DNA of 64,000 nt from Bradyrhizobium sp. ORS 278 (GTDB lineage: Bacteria > Pseudomonadota > Alphaproteobacteria > Rhizobiales > Xanthobacteraceae): positions 682,001 through 746,000 of the forward strand of contig NC_009445.1 of assembly GCF_000026145.1 (NCBI RefSeq), read 5' to 3'. The translations under genes were made by a program, and so were the position numbers. How positions within the stretch are numbered: the stretch's first letter is position 1; every line of letters starts with the position of its first letter. This document shows positions 26,215 to 36,991 of the stretch, in pieces. The notes below the pieces were generated by a model. It was not told where the DNA came from, made no database searches, and saw only the letters and a list, made by a program, of their open reading frames with translations.

Positions 26215-27873
26215 ATGTCGATCCGGTTGAGGATCCTCGCCGTCCTGGGCATCATGCTCACCCTCGCCGGCGGCCTAGCGCTGTACGGATTGCGGGGCAT
26301 CACCTCGGCCGGCGATCTCGTGGTTCGTCTTTACGACGGGCCGCTCATGGCGATCAATCACGCACGCTCGGTGCACGCCCAGCTGAATGCTGCGATGCTG
26401 GTTCTGAGCCGGACCGAGACGGTCGGTACCTCGAAGCAGTCCGCTGACAAGTTCGAGAAGCTCGTCAAGTCGATCTCGGAGGATCTCGACGTTGTCCGTG
26501 AGCGCGTGAAGTCGAGCAGCGTCAACGCCGCCCGCGAACAGGCCGCCAAGAAGCTGCGTGACTGGTCGGATGCCGCGCTCAAGGTTCTCAAGCCGGCGCC
26601 GGACGGCGTCACCGAGATTCCGACGGCTTTTCTGCTGAGCAAGCTCGGCACCGAGGCGCTGGCCAGCGTGGACGACTTGGTCGAGCTGGTGGCGGCCTAT
26701 GGCTATGAATACCGTAATGAGGCCGAAGCGCATGTCGCAGACTCGCGCACGATGATGATGGCGGCCTCGGGGGCCACGCTGGTGCTGGGCATCCTGCTCG
26801 CGCTCGGCTTCGCCTACTCGCTCAGCCGGCCGATCATCTCGCTCGAAAAGGCGATGATCCAGCTCGCTGACGGACACTTCGACGTCGTGCTGCCGGGCGT
26901 CCGGCGCAAGGACGAGATCGGTCACGTGGCGCGAGCGGTCGAGCGCTTCAAGCAGCTCGCCGCAGAGCGCGCGCATCAGGAGGCGGCGGCAAAGATCGAG
27001 CAGGAGCAGCGCGTCGCCGAGCAGCGCAAGGCCGATATGCATCGCCTGGCCGATACGTTCGAGAAGGCGATCGGCGATATCGTGAAAACGGTCTCAGCCA
27101 CATCCGACACGGTGGAGTCGTCGGCGACCGCGCTGACCGGCACCGCCGATCGCGGGCGGCAGTTGGCCGAGGTCGTGGCAGGCGCATCCGAGGAAGCCTC
27201 GACGAATGTGCAGTCGGTCGCGTCGGCGACCGAGGAGCTTTCGTCCTCTGTCAACGAGATCAGCCGTCAGGTGCTGGAATCCGCGCGCATGGCCAATGAG
27301 GCGGTCGATCAGGCGCGGACCACCACCGAACGCGTCGGCGAGCTGTCAAAGGCTGCCAATCGCATCGGCGACGTTGTCGAGCTGATCAATGCGATCGCCG
27401 GCCAGACCAACCTCCTGGCGCTCAATGCGACCATCGAGGCGGCGCGCGCCGGCGAAGCGGGTCGTGGTTTTGCGGTCGTGGCGTCTGAAGTCAAGGCGCT
27501 GGCGGAGCAGACCGCGAAGGCGACCGGTGAGATCGGCCAGCAGGTCGCAGGTATTCAGGCGGCGACTCAGGAGTCCGTCAGCGCCATCAGCCAGATCAGC
27601 TCGACGATCGAGCGATTGTCGGAAGTGTCCTCGGCCATCGCCTCGGCGGTGGAGGAGCAGGGCGCGGCGACGCAGGAGATCTCGCGCAACATTCAGCACG
27701 CGGCGCACGGCACTCAGGAGGTGTCGACGAACATCACCGATGTTCGCCGCGGCGCCGCCGATACCGGCCAGGCGTCGACCAGCCTGTTGTCGGCGGCCCA
27801 GTCGCTTGCGAACGACAGCAAGCGGCTTCGCACCGAGGTCGACAGATTCCTCGCCACGGTCCGAGCGGCCTGA
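26215..27873 (+). CDS. Methyl-accepting chemotaxis protein
   Basis: A 552-residue chemoreceptor. The first membrane helix is at about 8-30, the periplasmic four-helix sensor at about 31-180, the second membrane helix near 181-203, and HAMP at about 203-257 ([15 protein letters not shown]). The cytoplasmic signalling hairpin tip is [16 protein letters not shown] near 402-417. No C-terminal CheR-binding pentapeptide is present (ends FLATVRAA). It starts 20 bases after the cupredoxin gene; whether it shares that transcript is unclear. It is followed by a TRAP-type binding protein and a second chemoreceptor. Confidence 0.93.
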   Translation: MSIRLRILAVLGIMLTLAGGLALYGLRGITSAGDLVVRLYDGPLMAINHARSVHAQLNAAMLVLSRTETVGTSKQSADKFEKLVKSISEDLDVVRERVKSSSVNAAREQAAKKLRDWSDAALKVLKPAPDGVTEIPTAFLLSKLGTEALASVDDLVELVAAYGYEYRNEAEAHVADSRTMMMAASGATLVLGILLALGFAYSLSRPIISLEKAMIQLADGHFDVVLPGVRRKDEIGHVARAVERFKQLAAERAHQEAAAKIEQEQRVAEQRKADMHRLADTFEKAIGDIVKTVSATSDTVESSATALTGTADRGRQLAEVVAGASEEASTNVQSVASATEELSSSVNEISRQVLESARMANEAVDQARTTTERVGELSKAANRIGDVVELINAIAGQTNLLALNATIEAARAGEAGRGFAVVASEVKALAEQTAKATGEIGQQVAGIQAATQESVSAISQISSTIERLSEVSSAIASAVEEQGAATQEISRNIQHAAHGTQEVSTNITDVRRGAADTGQASTSLLSAAQSLANDSKRLRTEVDRFLATVRAA

Positions 27874-27881
27874 AGCAGGTC

Positions 27882-27924
27882 AAACATGTGCAGCGGCAGG
27901 CGGTTCAGCTCGCCCTGCATGTTT
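27882..27924 (+). terminator. Possible hairpin after the first chemoreceptor gene
   Basis: AAACATG.GCAG at 27882-27892 and CTGCATGTTT near 27915-27924 can pair, with one bulge, around a loop that includes further GC-rich pairing. It lies just past the stop at 27873. Imperfect, so low confidence. Confidence 0.3.
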
Positions 27925-28036
27925 ATGAGTTCATTCGATTGGCAAGAACCGGCGAGCTTGTTAGGACGAGGAGCGATCTTAACATCTTAACCATATTTCG
28001 CTGCTACGAAAGTTATGAGAAAAGCTTGAGGATCTC

Positions 28037-29017
28037 ATGCGTAGCTCGCTTCGAGAGAGTTTGTTTGCAGGACTGATGGCGGCGGTGCTCGTCGGCGTCC
28101 ATCCGGCGGCGGCATCCCCGCGAATGGTCTCGCTGGTGTTCAACTCGCAGCCGCAAAACCCGCAGCAGATCGGCTCCGATGAGTTTCGCACCAAGCTGCA
28201 GGCGCTTGCCGGCAAGACGCTGATCATCGACGAACGCGCCGGCAATTCGTTCGGCAGCGAAGCGGCCGTCCTGGCGGCGACCCGCACGGGCGCGGTCGAC
28301 ATCGCGGTGGTGTCCGGCGGCATCGCCAGCGCCGTCGTTCCCGAACTCGGTGTCTTCGACATCCCCTTCCTGTTCCGCGATACCGCGCACGCCAAGGCCG
28401 TCGCCACGGGACCGGTCGCCACCGCGATCGGCGCCAAGTTTACGGACAAGGGGCTGGTGCTGCTCGCCCTGGGCAAGCAGGGCTTCCGCAATCTCACCAA
28501 TTCGAAGCGGCCGGTACGCACGGTTGATGATGTCAAGGGTCTGAAGATCCGCGTCATCCCCAATCCCGTCTATCAGATGACTTTCAAGGCCCTGGGCGCC
28601 GATGTCCTGCCGATGGACTTTCCCCTCGTGTACGCGGCGCTCAAGGACGGGCGCCTCGATGGTCAGGAGAACCCCGTCGCCACGATCGCCGCCAACCGGT
28701 TCGAGGAGGTACAAAAGTATCTCACGCTGACCGGCCATTTCTTCGCGCCGATCGCCTTCGTCGCCAATCGTGCGACGTTCGAGCAGCTCGATGCGGGTGA
28801 GCGCGAAGCGCTGGTCGCGGCTGCCAAGGCCGCGGCGGAAGTCACGTGGCAGGCGCAGCTCGATGCCCAGAAGCTCGACGATCTGCGCAAGGGCGGCATG
28901 GACGTCATCGAGACCTTCGATCGCAAGACCTTCGTCGATGCGGTCAAGCCGCTCGATCCCGAATTCGAGAAGCGCTTTGGCAAGGAGCTGCTCGCTACCA
29001 TCAGGTCCACTCCGTGA
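28037..29017 (+). CDS. TRAP-type solute-binding protein (DctP family), orphan
   Basis: A 326-residue periplasmic binding protein with a signal peptide to about 26 (VHPAAASP). TRAP/DctP hallmarks are [29 protein letters not shown] near 93-120 (read in parts), the conserved Arg segment [14 protein letters not shown] near 168, and [16 protein letters not shown] near 199, where the substrate carboxylate usually sits. No DctQ or DctM membrane gene is in the window. It is flanked on both sides by chemoreceptor genes on the same strand, so it may deliver ligand to chemoreceptors rather than to a transporter. Ligand unknown, probably an organic acid. Confidence 0.88.
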   Translation: MRSSLRESLFAGLMAAVLVGVHPAAASPRMVSLVFNSQPQNPQQIGSDEFRTKLQALAGKTLIIDERAGNSFGSEAAVLAATRTGAVDIAVVSGGIASAVVPELGVFDIPFLFRDTAHAKAVATGPVATAIGAKFTDKGLVLLALGKQGFRNLTNSKRPVRTVDDVKGLKIRVIPNPVYQMTFKALGADVLPMDFPLVYAALKDGRLDGQENPVATIAANRFEEVQKYLTLTGHFFAPIAFVANRATFEQLDAGEREALVAAAKAAAEVTWQAQLDAQKLDDLRKGGMDVIETFDRKTFVDAVKPLDPEFEKRFGKELLATIRSTP

Positions 29018-29034
29018 AACAGACCGGCGATTCC

Positions 29035-31068
29035 ATGAAACTCTCTTCGTTGATGTCCTGGATCGGGGTCCGGCCGCGGATCTTCGGCGGCTTCGCGCTG
29101 ATCCTGAGCTTTCTGGTGCTGCTCGGCGGCTTCGCGATGAGCCAGGTCGGCCGCATTGGCGGCACGGTGGACGACCTCGTCGCCAGCGGTGCCGGCGACG
29201 CCGGCATGTCGCAAGTGCGTGCCGCGCTGCTGACAGCCAACGGCGCAGTCGAAAAATTCATCCGCACCTGGAGCGTGGGCGACAAGGATGCCGCCGGCAA
29301 GGCCATCGACTCGGTTGGCGGGCTTGCCGATGAGGTCGAAAAACAGTCCGGCCAACTGAAGGTGATCGCTGACGGCATCGGCTCGGTGCGCAGCGCGCTC
29401 GCGGCGTATCGCAGCGCCTTCGCAGCTGCCGCCGAGGCGGTCGACCGGCTGCGCGCGGCGACCAACAAGACCGAGGCGCTCGGCGCTGTCGCCGGCGTCA
29501 ATCTTGGCGGCATCCAGGTCGCGCTCGCCAATCGCTCCGGACGAGAGCCGCTGCTCAACCCGCTGCGGCTCGCGAGCGTCGTCGACGCCGCCCGCATCGC
29601 CGTGATGCGATATACGAACACGCTGTCTCCCAACGATGCCGAAGACGCGAGGCTTACCTTCGTCTACACAGGGCTTGCGCTCGCCGATTCCGAAGCGGAG
29701 CTCGCAGGCGTCGAGGACGCCAAGCTGAAAAGCATGATCGCGGCGCTCAAGGACGCGCTGACCGCCGATGCGGCGGCGCTCGAGGACGTGATCAAAATCG
29801 CAGCCGATCTGCGCGCCAAGCAGGCCGAGCTCGCGAAGGTGAGCGCGGCGATCGACGGGCAAGTCGGGCGGATCAATCAGCAGCTCGGTACGGCTCGTGG
29901 CGAGCAGGGCGCCAAGACCGCCGTGGCTGTCGCGGACACCAGGCAGACCATCATCATCACCGCCGCCGGTGCGGTCGCGCTCGGCGCCGTGCTTGCCTGG
30001 CTGATCGGTGCCAGCGTCTCCGGACCAATCCGCAGCATGACCGATCGAATGCAGTCGCTCGCCGCCGGCGAGTTGGAGCAGTCGATCCCGGGCGGTACGC
30101 ATCGCGATGAGATCGGGCGCATGGCACGCGCGGTCGAGATCTTCCGTGAAAACGCGCTGGCCGTTCGCCGCATGGAGCAGGAAGCCGCCTCGCAGCGCGA
30201 GGTCACCGAGGCTGAACGCGCCCGCATGATGGCTGATCTCGCCGGCCGTTTCGAGCAGGGCATGCAGGGCGTGATCACTGGTGTCGGGGGCCGTGCCACC
30301 GACATGGGGCAAAGCGCAAGGGAGCTCGCGCAAATCGCCGAGCGCGGCCGCGGACTGGCGGAGGCGGTGGCCAACCGGGCCGAGCAGGCTTCGGCGAACG
30401 TGCAGACGGTCGCATCCGCCACCCAGGAACTCGCTGCGTCGATCCGCGAGATCTCCGGGCAGGTGCAGCGGTCGGTCACGGTGTCGACCCGCGCGACGCA
30501 TGAGACGCGGCGGACCTCGGAGCTGATCGACGGCCTCTCCAGCGCGGCCGAGCGGATCGGCACGATCGTGCAGCTCATTCAGGCGATCGCGAGCCAGACG
30601 AATCTCCTCGCGCTCAACGCCACCATCGAGGCGGCGCGGGCTGGCGAGGCCGGTCGGGGATTTGCGATCGTCGCGAGCGAGGTGAAGAACCTGGCGTCGC
30701 AGACGGCGCAGGCGACCGAGCAGATCTCCAGCCAGATCGCCACGATCCAGAGTGCGACCGAGGAGACGGTCAGCGCAATCGCCCAGTTCGGCACCACGGT
30801 GCGCGAGATCGCCGAAATCTCCAACGCGATCGCCGCCGCGGTCGAGCAGCAGGGCGCCGCGACCAGCGAGATTGCCCGCAACGTCGAGCAAGCCGCCAGT
30901 GGCACCCAGGCCGTCACGCAGGAGATCGGCGATGTGCGCATGGTGGCCGGCCAGACCGATGCGGGAGCAGAGGCCGCGCTCGCTGCCGCAGCCGCGCTGC
31001 AGCAGCAGGCGGCGTCGTTGCGGAGCAACGTTGCCGAGTTCCTGCAGACGATCCGGACCGCAGCCTGA
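29035..31068 (+). CDS. Methyl-accepting chemotaxis protein with long periplasmic domain
   Basis: A 677-residue chemoreceptor. Membrane helix 1 is at about 14-36; a long helical periplasmic domain of about 265 residues follows; membrane helix 2 lies near 303-325, then HAMP ([16 protein letters not shown]), and the signalling tip near 526-541 ([16 protein letters not shown]). There is no CheR pentapeptide. A GTG at 29014 overlaps the stop of the binding-protein gene (GTGA) and is in frame; it would add seven residues and couples the two genes. The long sensor domain may contact the neighbouring DctP-type protein. Confidence 0.92.
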   Translation: MKLSSLMSWIGVRPRIFGGFALILSFLVLLGGFAMSQVGRIGGTVDDLVASGAGDAGMSQVRAALLTANGAVEKFIRTWSVGDKDAAGKAIDSVGGLADEVEKQSGQLKVIADGIGSVRSALAAYRSAFAAAAEAVDRLRAATNKTEALGAVAGVNLGGIQVALANRSGREPLLNPLRLASVVDAARIAVMRYTNTLSPNDAEDARLTFVYTGLALADSEAELAGVEDAKLKSMIAALKDALTADAAALEDVIKIAADLRAKQAELAKVSAAIDGQVGRINQQLGTARGEQGAKTAVAVADTRQTIIITAAGAVALGAVLAWLIGASVSGPIRSMTDRMQSLAAGELEQSIPGGTHRDEIGRMARAVEIFRENALAVRRMEQEAASQREVTEAERARMMADLAGRFEQGMQGVITGVGGRATDMGQSARELAQIAERGRGLAEAVANRAEQASANVQTVASATQELAASIREISGQVQRSVTVSTRATHETRRTSELIDGLSSAAERIGTIVQLIQAIASQTNLLALNATIEAARAGEAGRGFAIVASEVKNLASQTAQATEQISSQIATIQSATEETVSAIAQFGTTVREIAEISNAIAAAVEQQGAATSEIARNVEQAASGTQAVTQEIGDVRMVAGQTDAGAEAALAAAAALQQQAASLRSNVAEFLQTIRTAA

Positions 31069-31122
31069 TATCGGGGCTGCGAGGCGTTGACGGTCGGGCG
31101 ACTTCAGCCGCAAGCTGGCGCG

Positions 31123-31815
<693 letters not shown>

Positions 31816-32030
31816 TGCATCGGGACCGACCTTGACGATCCTGCAGGTTGAGGATGACGTTCGCAAGGTGACTGCAAAGGGGTGAGCCGGGCGGCCTGGC
31901 TGACCGTCGGACTTTTGAGCCAGGGAAGACCCTCGAAAAATTTGCCGCGACATCAGGTTGAAAATATTGCAACACGTCTGCGTCACCAGCGGCCTGCGGG
32001 CGCGACGGTGGCCGGATCTTGGAGAGTTGA

Positions 32031-33044
32031 ATGTTCCGGTGTTTGAACCTGGTCGCAAGCCCGATCCTGGGCGCCTTGTTGTTGGGCGCGTCGATCGCCG
32101 CCGCTCAGGCGGAGGACGTGAAGCTGCGAATCGGCGTTCTCAGGCTGTCGTCGTCAGCGCCGGTCTTCATTGCCCTGGACAAGGGCTATTTCCGTGAGGC
32201 GGGACTGGACATCGAGCTGAAGTTCTTCGATGCGGCGCAACCGATCGCTGTCGCGACCGCGACCGGAGACGTCGATGTCGGCGTGACCGCGTTTACCGCG
32301 GGTCTTTACAATCTCGCGGGCAAGGGTGCCCTGAAGATCGTCGCCGGCATGAGCCGCGACCGCCCCGGCTTTCCGCTGATCGGCTACTTCGCCAGCAACA
32401 AGGCGTACGAGGCCGGCCTCAGGTCTCCGAAGGACATCGCCGGCAAACGCGTGGCGATGACGCAGGTCGGGTCGAGCTTTCACTACTCGGTTGGTCTGCT
32501 TGCTGACAAATACGGCTTCAAGCTCGCGGACGTGAAGATCGTGCCGCTGCAGTCGATGTCCAACATGGCCGCGGCGATCAAGGGAGAGACCGTCGACGCC
32601 GCGCTGATGCCGGTGTCGGTCGCCCGCAAGCTGATGGAGGAGGGCGCCATCAAGCATCTCGGCTGGGTCGGCGACGAAACGCCTTGGCAGGTCAGCGGCG
32701 TGTTTGCCGGACCGAAGACCTTGGCGAACATGGCTGCGTTGACGAAGCTCCTGGCATCGCTGCAGCGCGCCGAGCGCGAATATCACGACGTCGTGCTGAC
32801 GTCCGTGAAGGACGGCAATGCCGCCATCGACGATAAGACGAAACCGCTGCTCGAGATCATCGGCAAGTACACCAGCCTGCCGGTCGAGCAAGTGGTCGGG
32901 AATTGCGCCTATATCGACCCTGACGGTAAGCTCGACGTGCAGAACATCGACAGCCAGGTGAAATGGCTGCAGACGCAGGGTTTCGCAGACCAGGGCTACG
33001 ATGCAGCCGCGATCATCGCAAAAGACTTCGTCAAACCGGATTGA
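32031..33044 (+). CDS. ABC importer substrate-binding protein (NitT/TauT-like)
   Basis: A 337-residue exported protein: signal peptide ending SIAAAQAED, then KLRIGVLRLSSSAPVFIALD and GYFREAGLDIELKFF, the standard NMT1/SsuA-like opening. It is first of a three-gene importer (binding protein, ATPase, permease). The neighbouring genes degrade an aromatic acid through gentisate, so an aromatic carboxylate such as salicylate or a related sulfonate is a reasonable inference but not shown. GGAGAG precedes ATG 32031. The 215 bases upstream show no clear operator. Confidence 0.87.
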   Translation: MFRCLNLVASPILGALLLGASIAAAQAEDVKLRIGVLRLSSSAPVFIALDKGYFREAGLDIELKFFDAAQPIAVATATGDVDVGVTAFTAGLYNLAGKGALKIVAGMSRDRPGFPLIGYFASNKAYEAGLRSPKDIAGKRVAMTQVGSSFHYSVGLLADKYGFKLADVKIVPLQSMSNMAAAIKGETVDAALMPVSVARKLMEEGAIKHLGWVGDETPWQVSGVFAGPKTLANMAALTKLLASLQRAEREYHDVVLTSVKDGNAAIDDKTKPLLEIIGKYTSLPVEQVVGNCAYIDPDGKLDVQNIDSQVKWLQTQGFADQGYDAAAIIAKDFVKPD

Positions 33045-33077
33045 GCTCGAGCGCCGCAGGTAGCGGATTGTTGTGAG

Positions 33078-33851
33078 ATGGACCTGATCGCGCAGACCAT
33101 CAGCCACCGTTTCGATACGCTCGATGTGCTCGACAGCGTGTCATTCACCGTTGGCGCGGGCGAAGTCGTGGCCATCGTCGGTCCCTCCGGCTGCGGTAAG
33201 AGTACGCTGCTCTCGATCCTCGGCGGACTTCTGCAGCCGAGCGCGGGGCAGGCTCTGTTGCAGGGTGCGCCGCCGCCGGGCAGCCTCAACCCGCTGACCT
33301 TCGTGTTCCAGGACTTCGCGCTGCTGCCCTGGGCCAGTGTCGCGGACAACGTCGCATTCCCGCTGCTGCATACCTCGCTGTCCGCCCAGCACCGGGCCGC
33401 TGCGGTGGACGATGCGTTGCGGCGCACCGGGCTGCTCGACTTTCGCGCGGCTTTCCCGAAACAATTGTCCGGCGGCATGCGCCAGCGCGTCGGCATCGCA
33501 CGCGCGCTCGTGGTGAGGCCTGCGATCCTGTTGATGGATGAGCCGCTGTCGGCGCTGGATTCGCAGACGCGCGAGTTGCTGATGGAGGATTTCGTCGACC
33601 TGTTGGCCGATGGGTCGATGGGAGCTGTCTACGTCACGCACAATCTGGAGGAAGCGGTCAGGCTCGCTGACCGCATTGTCGTACTGTCTCGTGGTCCCGG
33701 CCGTATCCGAAAGGTCGTCACCGTTCCCGCGACCCGCCGCACGCGCGGCGACGCGGCAATGCGGGCGCAGCTGCTGGAGCTGCAGAACGAGTTGTGGGCG
33801 CTGATCCGGACCGAAGCGATCGATGCCGAGCGCGAGGTTCAGCATGCTTGA
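33078..33851 (+). CDS. ABC importer ATP-binding protein (NitT/TauT-like)
   Basis: A 257-residue ATPase with Walker A GPSGCGKS near 35, Q-loop FVFQDFALLPW near 75, signature LSGGMRQR near 133, Walker B ILLMDEP near 151 and the H-loop VTHNLEEA near 185. These are the hallmarks of SsuB/TauB-type subunits. It couples ATP hydrolysis to import by the permease encoded next, whose start codon lies within its last codons (8-base overlap). Confidence 0.92.
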   Translation: MDLIAQTISHRFDTLDVLDSVSFTVGAGEVVAIVGPSGCGKSTLLSILGGLLQPSAGQALLQGAPPPGSLNPLTFVFQDFALLPWASVADNVAFPLLHTSLSAQHRAAAVDDALRRTGLLDFRAAFPKQLSGGMRQRVGIARALVVRPAILLMDEPLSALDSQTRELLMEDFVDLLADGSMGAVYVTHNLEEAVRLADRIVVLSRGPGRIRKVVTVPATRRTRGDAAMRAQLLELQNELWALIRTEAIDAEREVQHA

Positions 33852-34674
33852 CCGCATCCCGAATGACGCACAACGCATCGTCGCGGACGCCGAGACCAAG
33901 CCGGTGCCCTTTCGCGGTGGCGGGTTCACGCCATCGGCCAGCCGCTGGGCAGGGGTGCTCGCGATCGTCGCTGTGCTCGGGCTGTGGCAGCTGATCGGCA
34001 GCCTCGCGCTGATCAACCCGCTGTTCCTGCCCACGCCGCTCGGCATCCTGCGGGCGCTGTACCGGCTCGCCGAAAGTGGTGCCCTCTGGCAGCACCTTTC
34101 CGCTTCGCTGCTGCGGATCCTCTCCGGCTGGGCGCTCGGCACCGCGTCCGGAATCGTCGTCGGCTTTGCCATCGGGCTGTGGCGGGTCGCGCGCAGCGTC
34201 GGCATCACCTTCGTCTCGGCGCTGTTTCCGATCCCCAAGATTGCGGTGCTGCCTTTGCTGATCCTGTGGCTCGGCATCGGCGAGCAGCCGAAGATCGCGA
34301 CGATCGCACTCGGCGTGTTCTTCTCGACCACGATCTCGGTCTACAGCGGCGTCGACGCCGTGCCGCGCAATCTGATCCGGATGGCGCAGAGTTTTGGCGT
34401 GCCGTTCCCGACCATCGTGCGCAAAGTGATCTGGCCCGGCGCGCTGCCGTCGATCCTGGCCGGCTTCCGCATCACGGCGTCGGTGGCGTTGATGCTTGTG
34501 GTGTCCGCAGAGATGATCGGCGCCGAAACCGGCATCGGCACCTTCGTCCTGCAGGCCGGCAACCTCATGCAGACCGATCAGCTGATGGCGGGCATTCTGA
34601 TGCTGTCGCTGTTCGGCCTCGCCGTCGGCAAACTGATCAGCCTGCTCGAAGCGCGGTGGCTGCACTGGCGCTGA
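33844..34674 (+). CDS. ABC importer permease (NitT/TauT-like)
   Basis: A 276-residue inner-membrane protein with about six helices and the permease-ATPase contact (EAA) loop MAQSFGVPFPTIVRKVIWPG-like segment near 182-201. Family members SsuC and TauC form homodimers. It ends 9 bases before the convergent gentisate dioxygenase gene, tying the importer physically to the gentisate cluster. Confidence 0.9.
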   Translation: MLDRIPNDAQRIVADAETKPVPFRGGGFTPSASRWAGVLAIVAVLGLWQLIGSLALINPLFLPTPLGILRALYRLAESGALWQHLSASLLRILSGWALGTASGIVVGFAIGLWRVARSVGITFVSALFPIPKIAVLPLLILWLGIGEQPKIATIALGVFFSTTISVYSGVDAVPRNLIRMAQSFGVPFPTIVRKVIWPGALPSILAGFRITASVALMLVVSAEMIGAETGIGTFVLQAGNLMQTDQLMAGILMLSLFGLAVGKLISLLEARWLHWR

Positions 34675-34683
34675 TCGGCTGCA

Positions 34684-35721
34684 TCACGCGTTGCCACGGT
34701 CCTCGCGGAACAGGTCGAGCTTCTCCTGCACCGGGCGGTCGGAGAACGAGAACAGCACGGCATCCTGGTCTGCCTCATGGGTGACCCATTGCCAGCTCGG
34801 CACCACGAACAGGTCGCGTGGACCCCATTCGAAGATCGCGTCGCCGATGCGGCTTCGCCCCCGACCCTCGATCGCCGTGAACACCGTAGCGTCCGTCGAG
34901 CGATAGCGCGCGGTTTCAAACCCCTTCGGCAAGAGCTGGATGAAGGTGCCGATCGTCGGCATCGCGAAGTCGCCGGTCTCGGGATTGGAGAACTTCAGCT
35001 TCAGCCCATGGCACGCATCCCATTCCCCGCTGCGCTTGGCGTTCTCAAGCGCCTCGCGCGTGTAGGCGTAGGGATAGTTGAAGATCGGCGACGTCCGCGA
35101 TTTGCGCTTGGCGTCGACCGGAAGCAGATTGTGACCGTAGCGGGCAAAGCTGTCGCCGGCGGGACGCGCGACCTTCTGCTGATCCTCCTGCGACCCTTGC
35201 GCGAACGACGCGTCGAGGAACTGCACCAGGGGAATGTCGAGGCCGTCGAGCCAGAACATCGGCTCCGCGGTTTCGTTGCCATGATCGTGCCATGTCATCG
35301 ACGGCGTGATGATGAAATCACCGGGCTGCATCAAGGTGCGCTCGCCGTCGACCGTCGTGAACGCGCCCTGGCCCTCCAGGACGAAGCGCAGCGCCGACTG
35401 GCTGTGGCGATGGGCGGGGGCGATGTCGCCGGGGATGACCATCTGGATGCCGGCATAGAGCGAGGTGGTGATCTTGGACTGGCCGCGCAGGCCCGGATTT
35501 TCCAGGATCAGCACGCGCCGCTCGGCTTCCTTTGCCGTGATCAGCCGCCCGGCCTCGATCATGTAGTCCCGGATCGCAGCGAACTGCCACAGATGCGGGC
35601 GGCAGCCGCTCTTCGGCTCGGGCGTGATGAGATCGCTCATCACGGTCCAGAGCGCGGTCATGTTCTCGCGGTCGATCTTCTTGTAAAATGCCTCGCGTTC
35701 CGGGGTCGAAACTGCGGCCAT
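34684..35721 (-). CDS. Gentisate 1,2-dioxygenase
   Basis: A 345-residue bicupin that opens gentisate (2,5-dihydroxybenzoate) to maleylpyruvate using Fe(II) and oxygen. The N-terminal cupin carries the iron ligands in HRHSQSALRFVLEG near 102 and HDHGNE near 142. The second cupin (about 250-335) has GPRDLFVVPSWQWVTHEA. ATG 35721 with GGGAGG upstream is chosen over a start 16 codons earlier, which would run into the operator. It is transcribed away from the maleylpyruvate isomerase gene, with the palindromic operator in between. Confidence 0.93.
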   Translation of the reverse strand: MAAVSTPEREAFYKKIDRENMTALWTVMSDLITPEPKSGCRPHLWQFAAIRDYMIEAGRLITAKEAERRVLILENPGLRGQSKITTSLYAGIQMVIPGDIAPAHRHSQSALRFVLEGQGAFTTVDGERTLMQPGDFIITPSMTWHDHGNETAEPMFWLDGLDIPLVQFLDASFAQGSQEDQQKVARPAGDSFARYGHNLLPVDAKRKSRTSPIFNYPYAYTREALENAKRSGEWDACHGLKLKFSNPETGDFAMPTIGTFIQLLPKGFETARYRSTDATVFTAIEGRGRSRIGDAIFEWGPRDLFVVPSWQWVTHEADQDAVLFSFSDRPVQEKLDLFREDRGNA

Positions 35722-35750
35722 GCGCGCCTCCCGATCAAATGTCGTTGTTG

Positions 35751-35770
35751 ATTGACAGTATACTGTCAAT
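35751..35770. promoter_or_regulatory. MarR-type operator between dioxygenase and isomerase genes
   Basis: ATTGACAGTATACTGTCAAT is a perfect 20-bp palindrome at 35751-35770, 29 bases from the dioxygenase start and 51 from the isomerase start. It contains TTGACA on both strands, so a bound regulator would mask promoters in both directions. A second copy with two changes lies at 39755-39774. Confidence 0.85.
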
Positions 35771-35821
35771 TAGCCTACCGTCAATTGCAACCAGAGATAT
35801 CAACTCAGGAGGAGTGCCACG

Positions 35822-36454
35822 ATGAAGCTGCACGGCTATTTCCGCAGCAGCGCATCCTATCGGGTCAGGATTGCGTTGAACCTCAAGGGGCTGACTGCCG
35901 AGCATCTGCCGCACCACCTCAGGAAAGGCGAGCAGCGCGCGCCCGGCTACCTCGCCCTCAACCCGCAGGGTTTCGTTCCGACGCTCGAGGACGACTGCGG
36001 CGCTGTTCTCATCCAGTCGCTCGCCATCATCGAATGGCTCGACGAGACTCACCCGGAACCGCCGCTGCTGCCTAAGGATCCTTTGCGCCGGGCACATATT
36101 CGCGCCTTCGCGCAGGTGCTCGCGTGCGATACCCATCCTGTTCAGAACTTGAAAGTGCTGGCGCGGCTGCGCGAGCTCGGCCTCCCCGAGGACAAAGTCA
36201 CGGCCTGGGCCGGCTGGGCCAATCGCGAGGGACTCGCGGCCTGTGAAGCCCTGGTCAAGCATGAGCCTGGCCCGTTCTGCTTCGGCCCGTCGCCGACGCT
36301 CGCCGATCTCTGTCTCGTGCCCCAACTCGGCAATGCGCGACGCTTCGGCGTCGATGTCGCCGCGTTCCCGCGTCTGCTTCAGGCCGAAGCCGCAGCCAAG
36401 GCGCTGCCGGCGTTTGCCGATGCCGCTCCGGAGCGCCAGCCCGATGCCGAGTAA
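35822..36454 (+). CDS. Maleylpyruvate (maleylacetoacetate-type) isomerase, zeta-class GST
   Basis: A 210-residue glutathione S-transferase-fold enzyme. The zeta-class catalytic motif SSASYRVRIAL is at 9-19, followed by LNPQGFVPTLEDD and QSLAIIEWLDE, the glutathione-binding region. In the gentisate pathway it isomerises maleylpyruvate to fumarylpyruvate with glutathione. AGGAG lies nine bases before the ATG. It is co-transcribed with the MarR gene, which overlaps its end. No fumarylpyruvate hydrolase is present in the window. Confidence 0.9.
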   Translation: MKLHGYFRSSASYRVRIALNLKGLTAEHLPHHLRKGEQRAPGYLALNPQGFVPTLEDDCGAVLIQSLAIIEWLDETHPEPPLLPKDPLRRAHIRAFAQVLACDTHPVQNLKVLARLRELGLPEDKVTAWAGWANREGLAACEALVKHEPGPFCFGPSPTLADLCLVPQLGNARRFGVDVAAFPRLLQAEAAAKALPAFADAAPERQPDAE

Positions 36455-36953
36455 GCCGCCCGAGATCACGATGGACGCGGTCTATACCAAGCCCGGCTAT
36501 CTGTTCCGGCGTATGCAGCAGATCGCGGTCTCCATCTTCGTGGAGGAATGCCGGGAGTTCGACCTCACGCCCGTGCAATATGCCGCGTTGGTCGCGATCC
36601 AGAATCATCCCGGCATCGATGCCACGCGGCTGTCCGCGGTGATCGCGTTCGATCGCTCCACGCTCGGCAGCGTGATCGAGCGGCTCGAGGCCAAGGGCCA
36701 TGTCGAGCGCAAGCCCTCGGCCGAGGACAAGCGCGTGAAGCTGCTGTATCTGACCAGGGCTGGTGCGGCGCTGCTGCGCAACATCATGCCGTTCGTCGAC
36801 CGCGCGCAGGCGCGCATGCTGGCGCCGTTGAAAGCCGCCGATCGCAAGATGCTCATGGCGCTGCTGTCGCAACTGGTCGATCTCAACAACGAGGTGTCGC
36901 GCGTGCCGCTGCGCGCCGAGGACGCGATGGAGCATCTCGGCAAAGGCGGCTGA
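36444..36953 (+). CDS. MarR-family transcriptional regulator
   Basis: A 169-residue winged-helix regulator. The helix-turn-helix and wing are visible as IDATRLSAVIAFDRSTLGSV and IERLEAKGHVERKPSAEDK, RVKLLYLTRAG, at about 57-110. It overlaps the isomerase gene by 11 bases. Such regulators bind palindromes as dimers and release them on binding an aromatic ligand; the 20-bp palindromes at 35751 and 39755 are the obvious targets, which would make the gene self-regulated. A start nine codons later (36471) is possible. Confidence 0.9.
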   Translation: MPSKPPEITMDAVYTKPGYLFRRMQQIAVSIFVEECREFDLTPVQYAALVAIQNHPGIDATRLSAVIAFDRSTLGSVIERLEAKGHVERKPSAEDKRVKLLYLTRAGAALLRNIMPFVDRAQARMLAPLKAADRKMLMALLSQLVDLNNEVSRVPLRAEDAMEHLGKGG

Positions 36954-36991
36954 GACCCGTTGCTGGGGCCTGCGCGGTGGACCGCGTTCGC

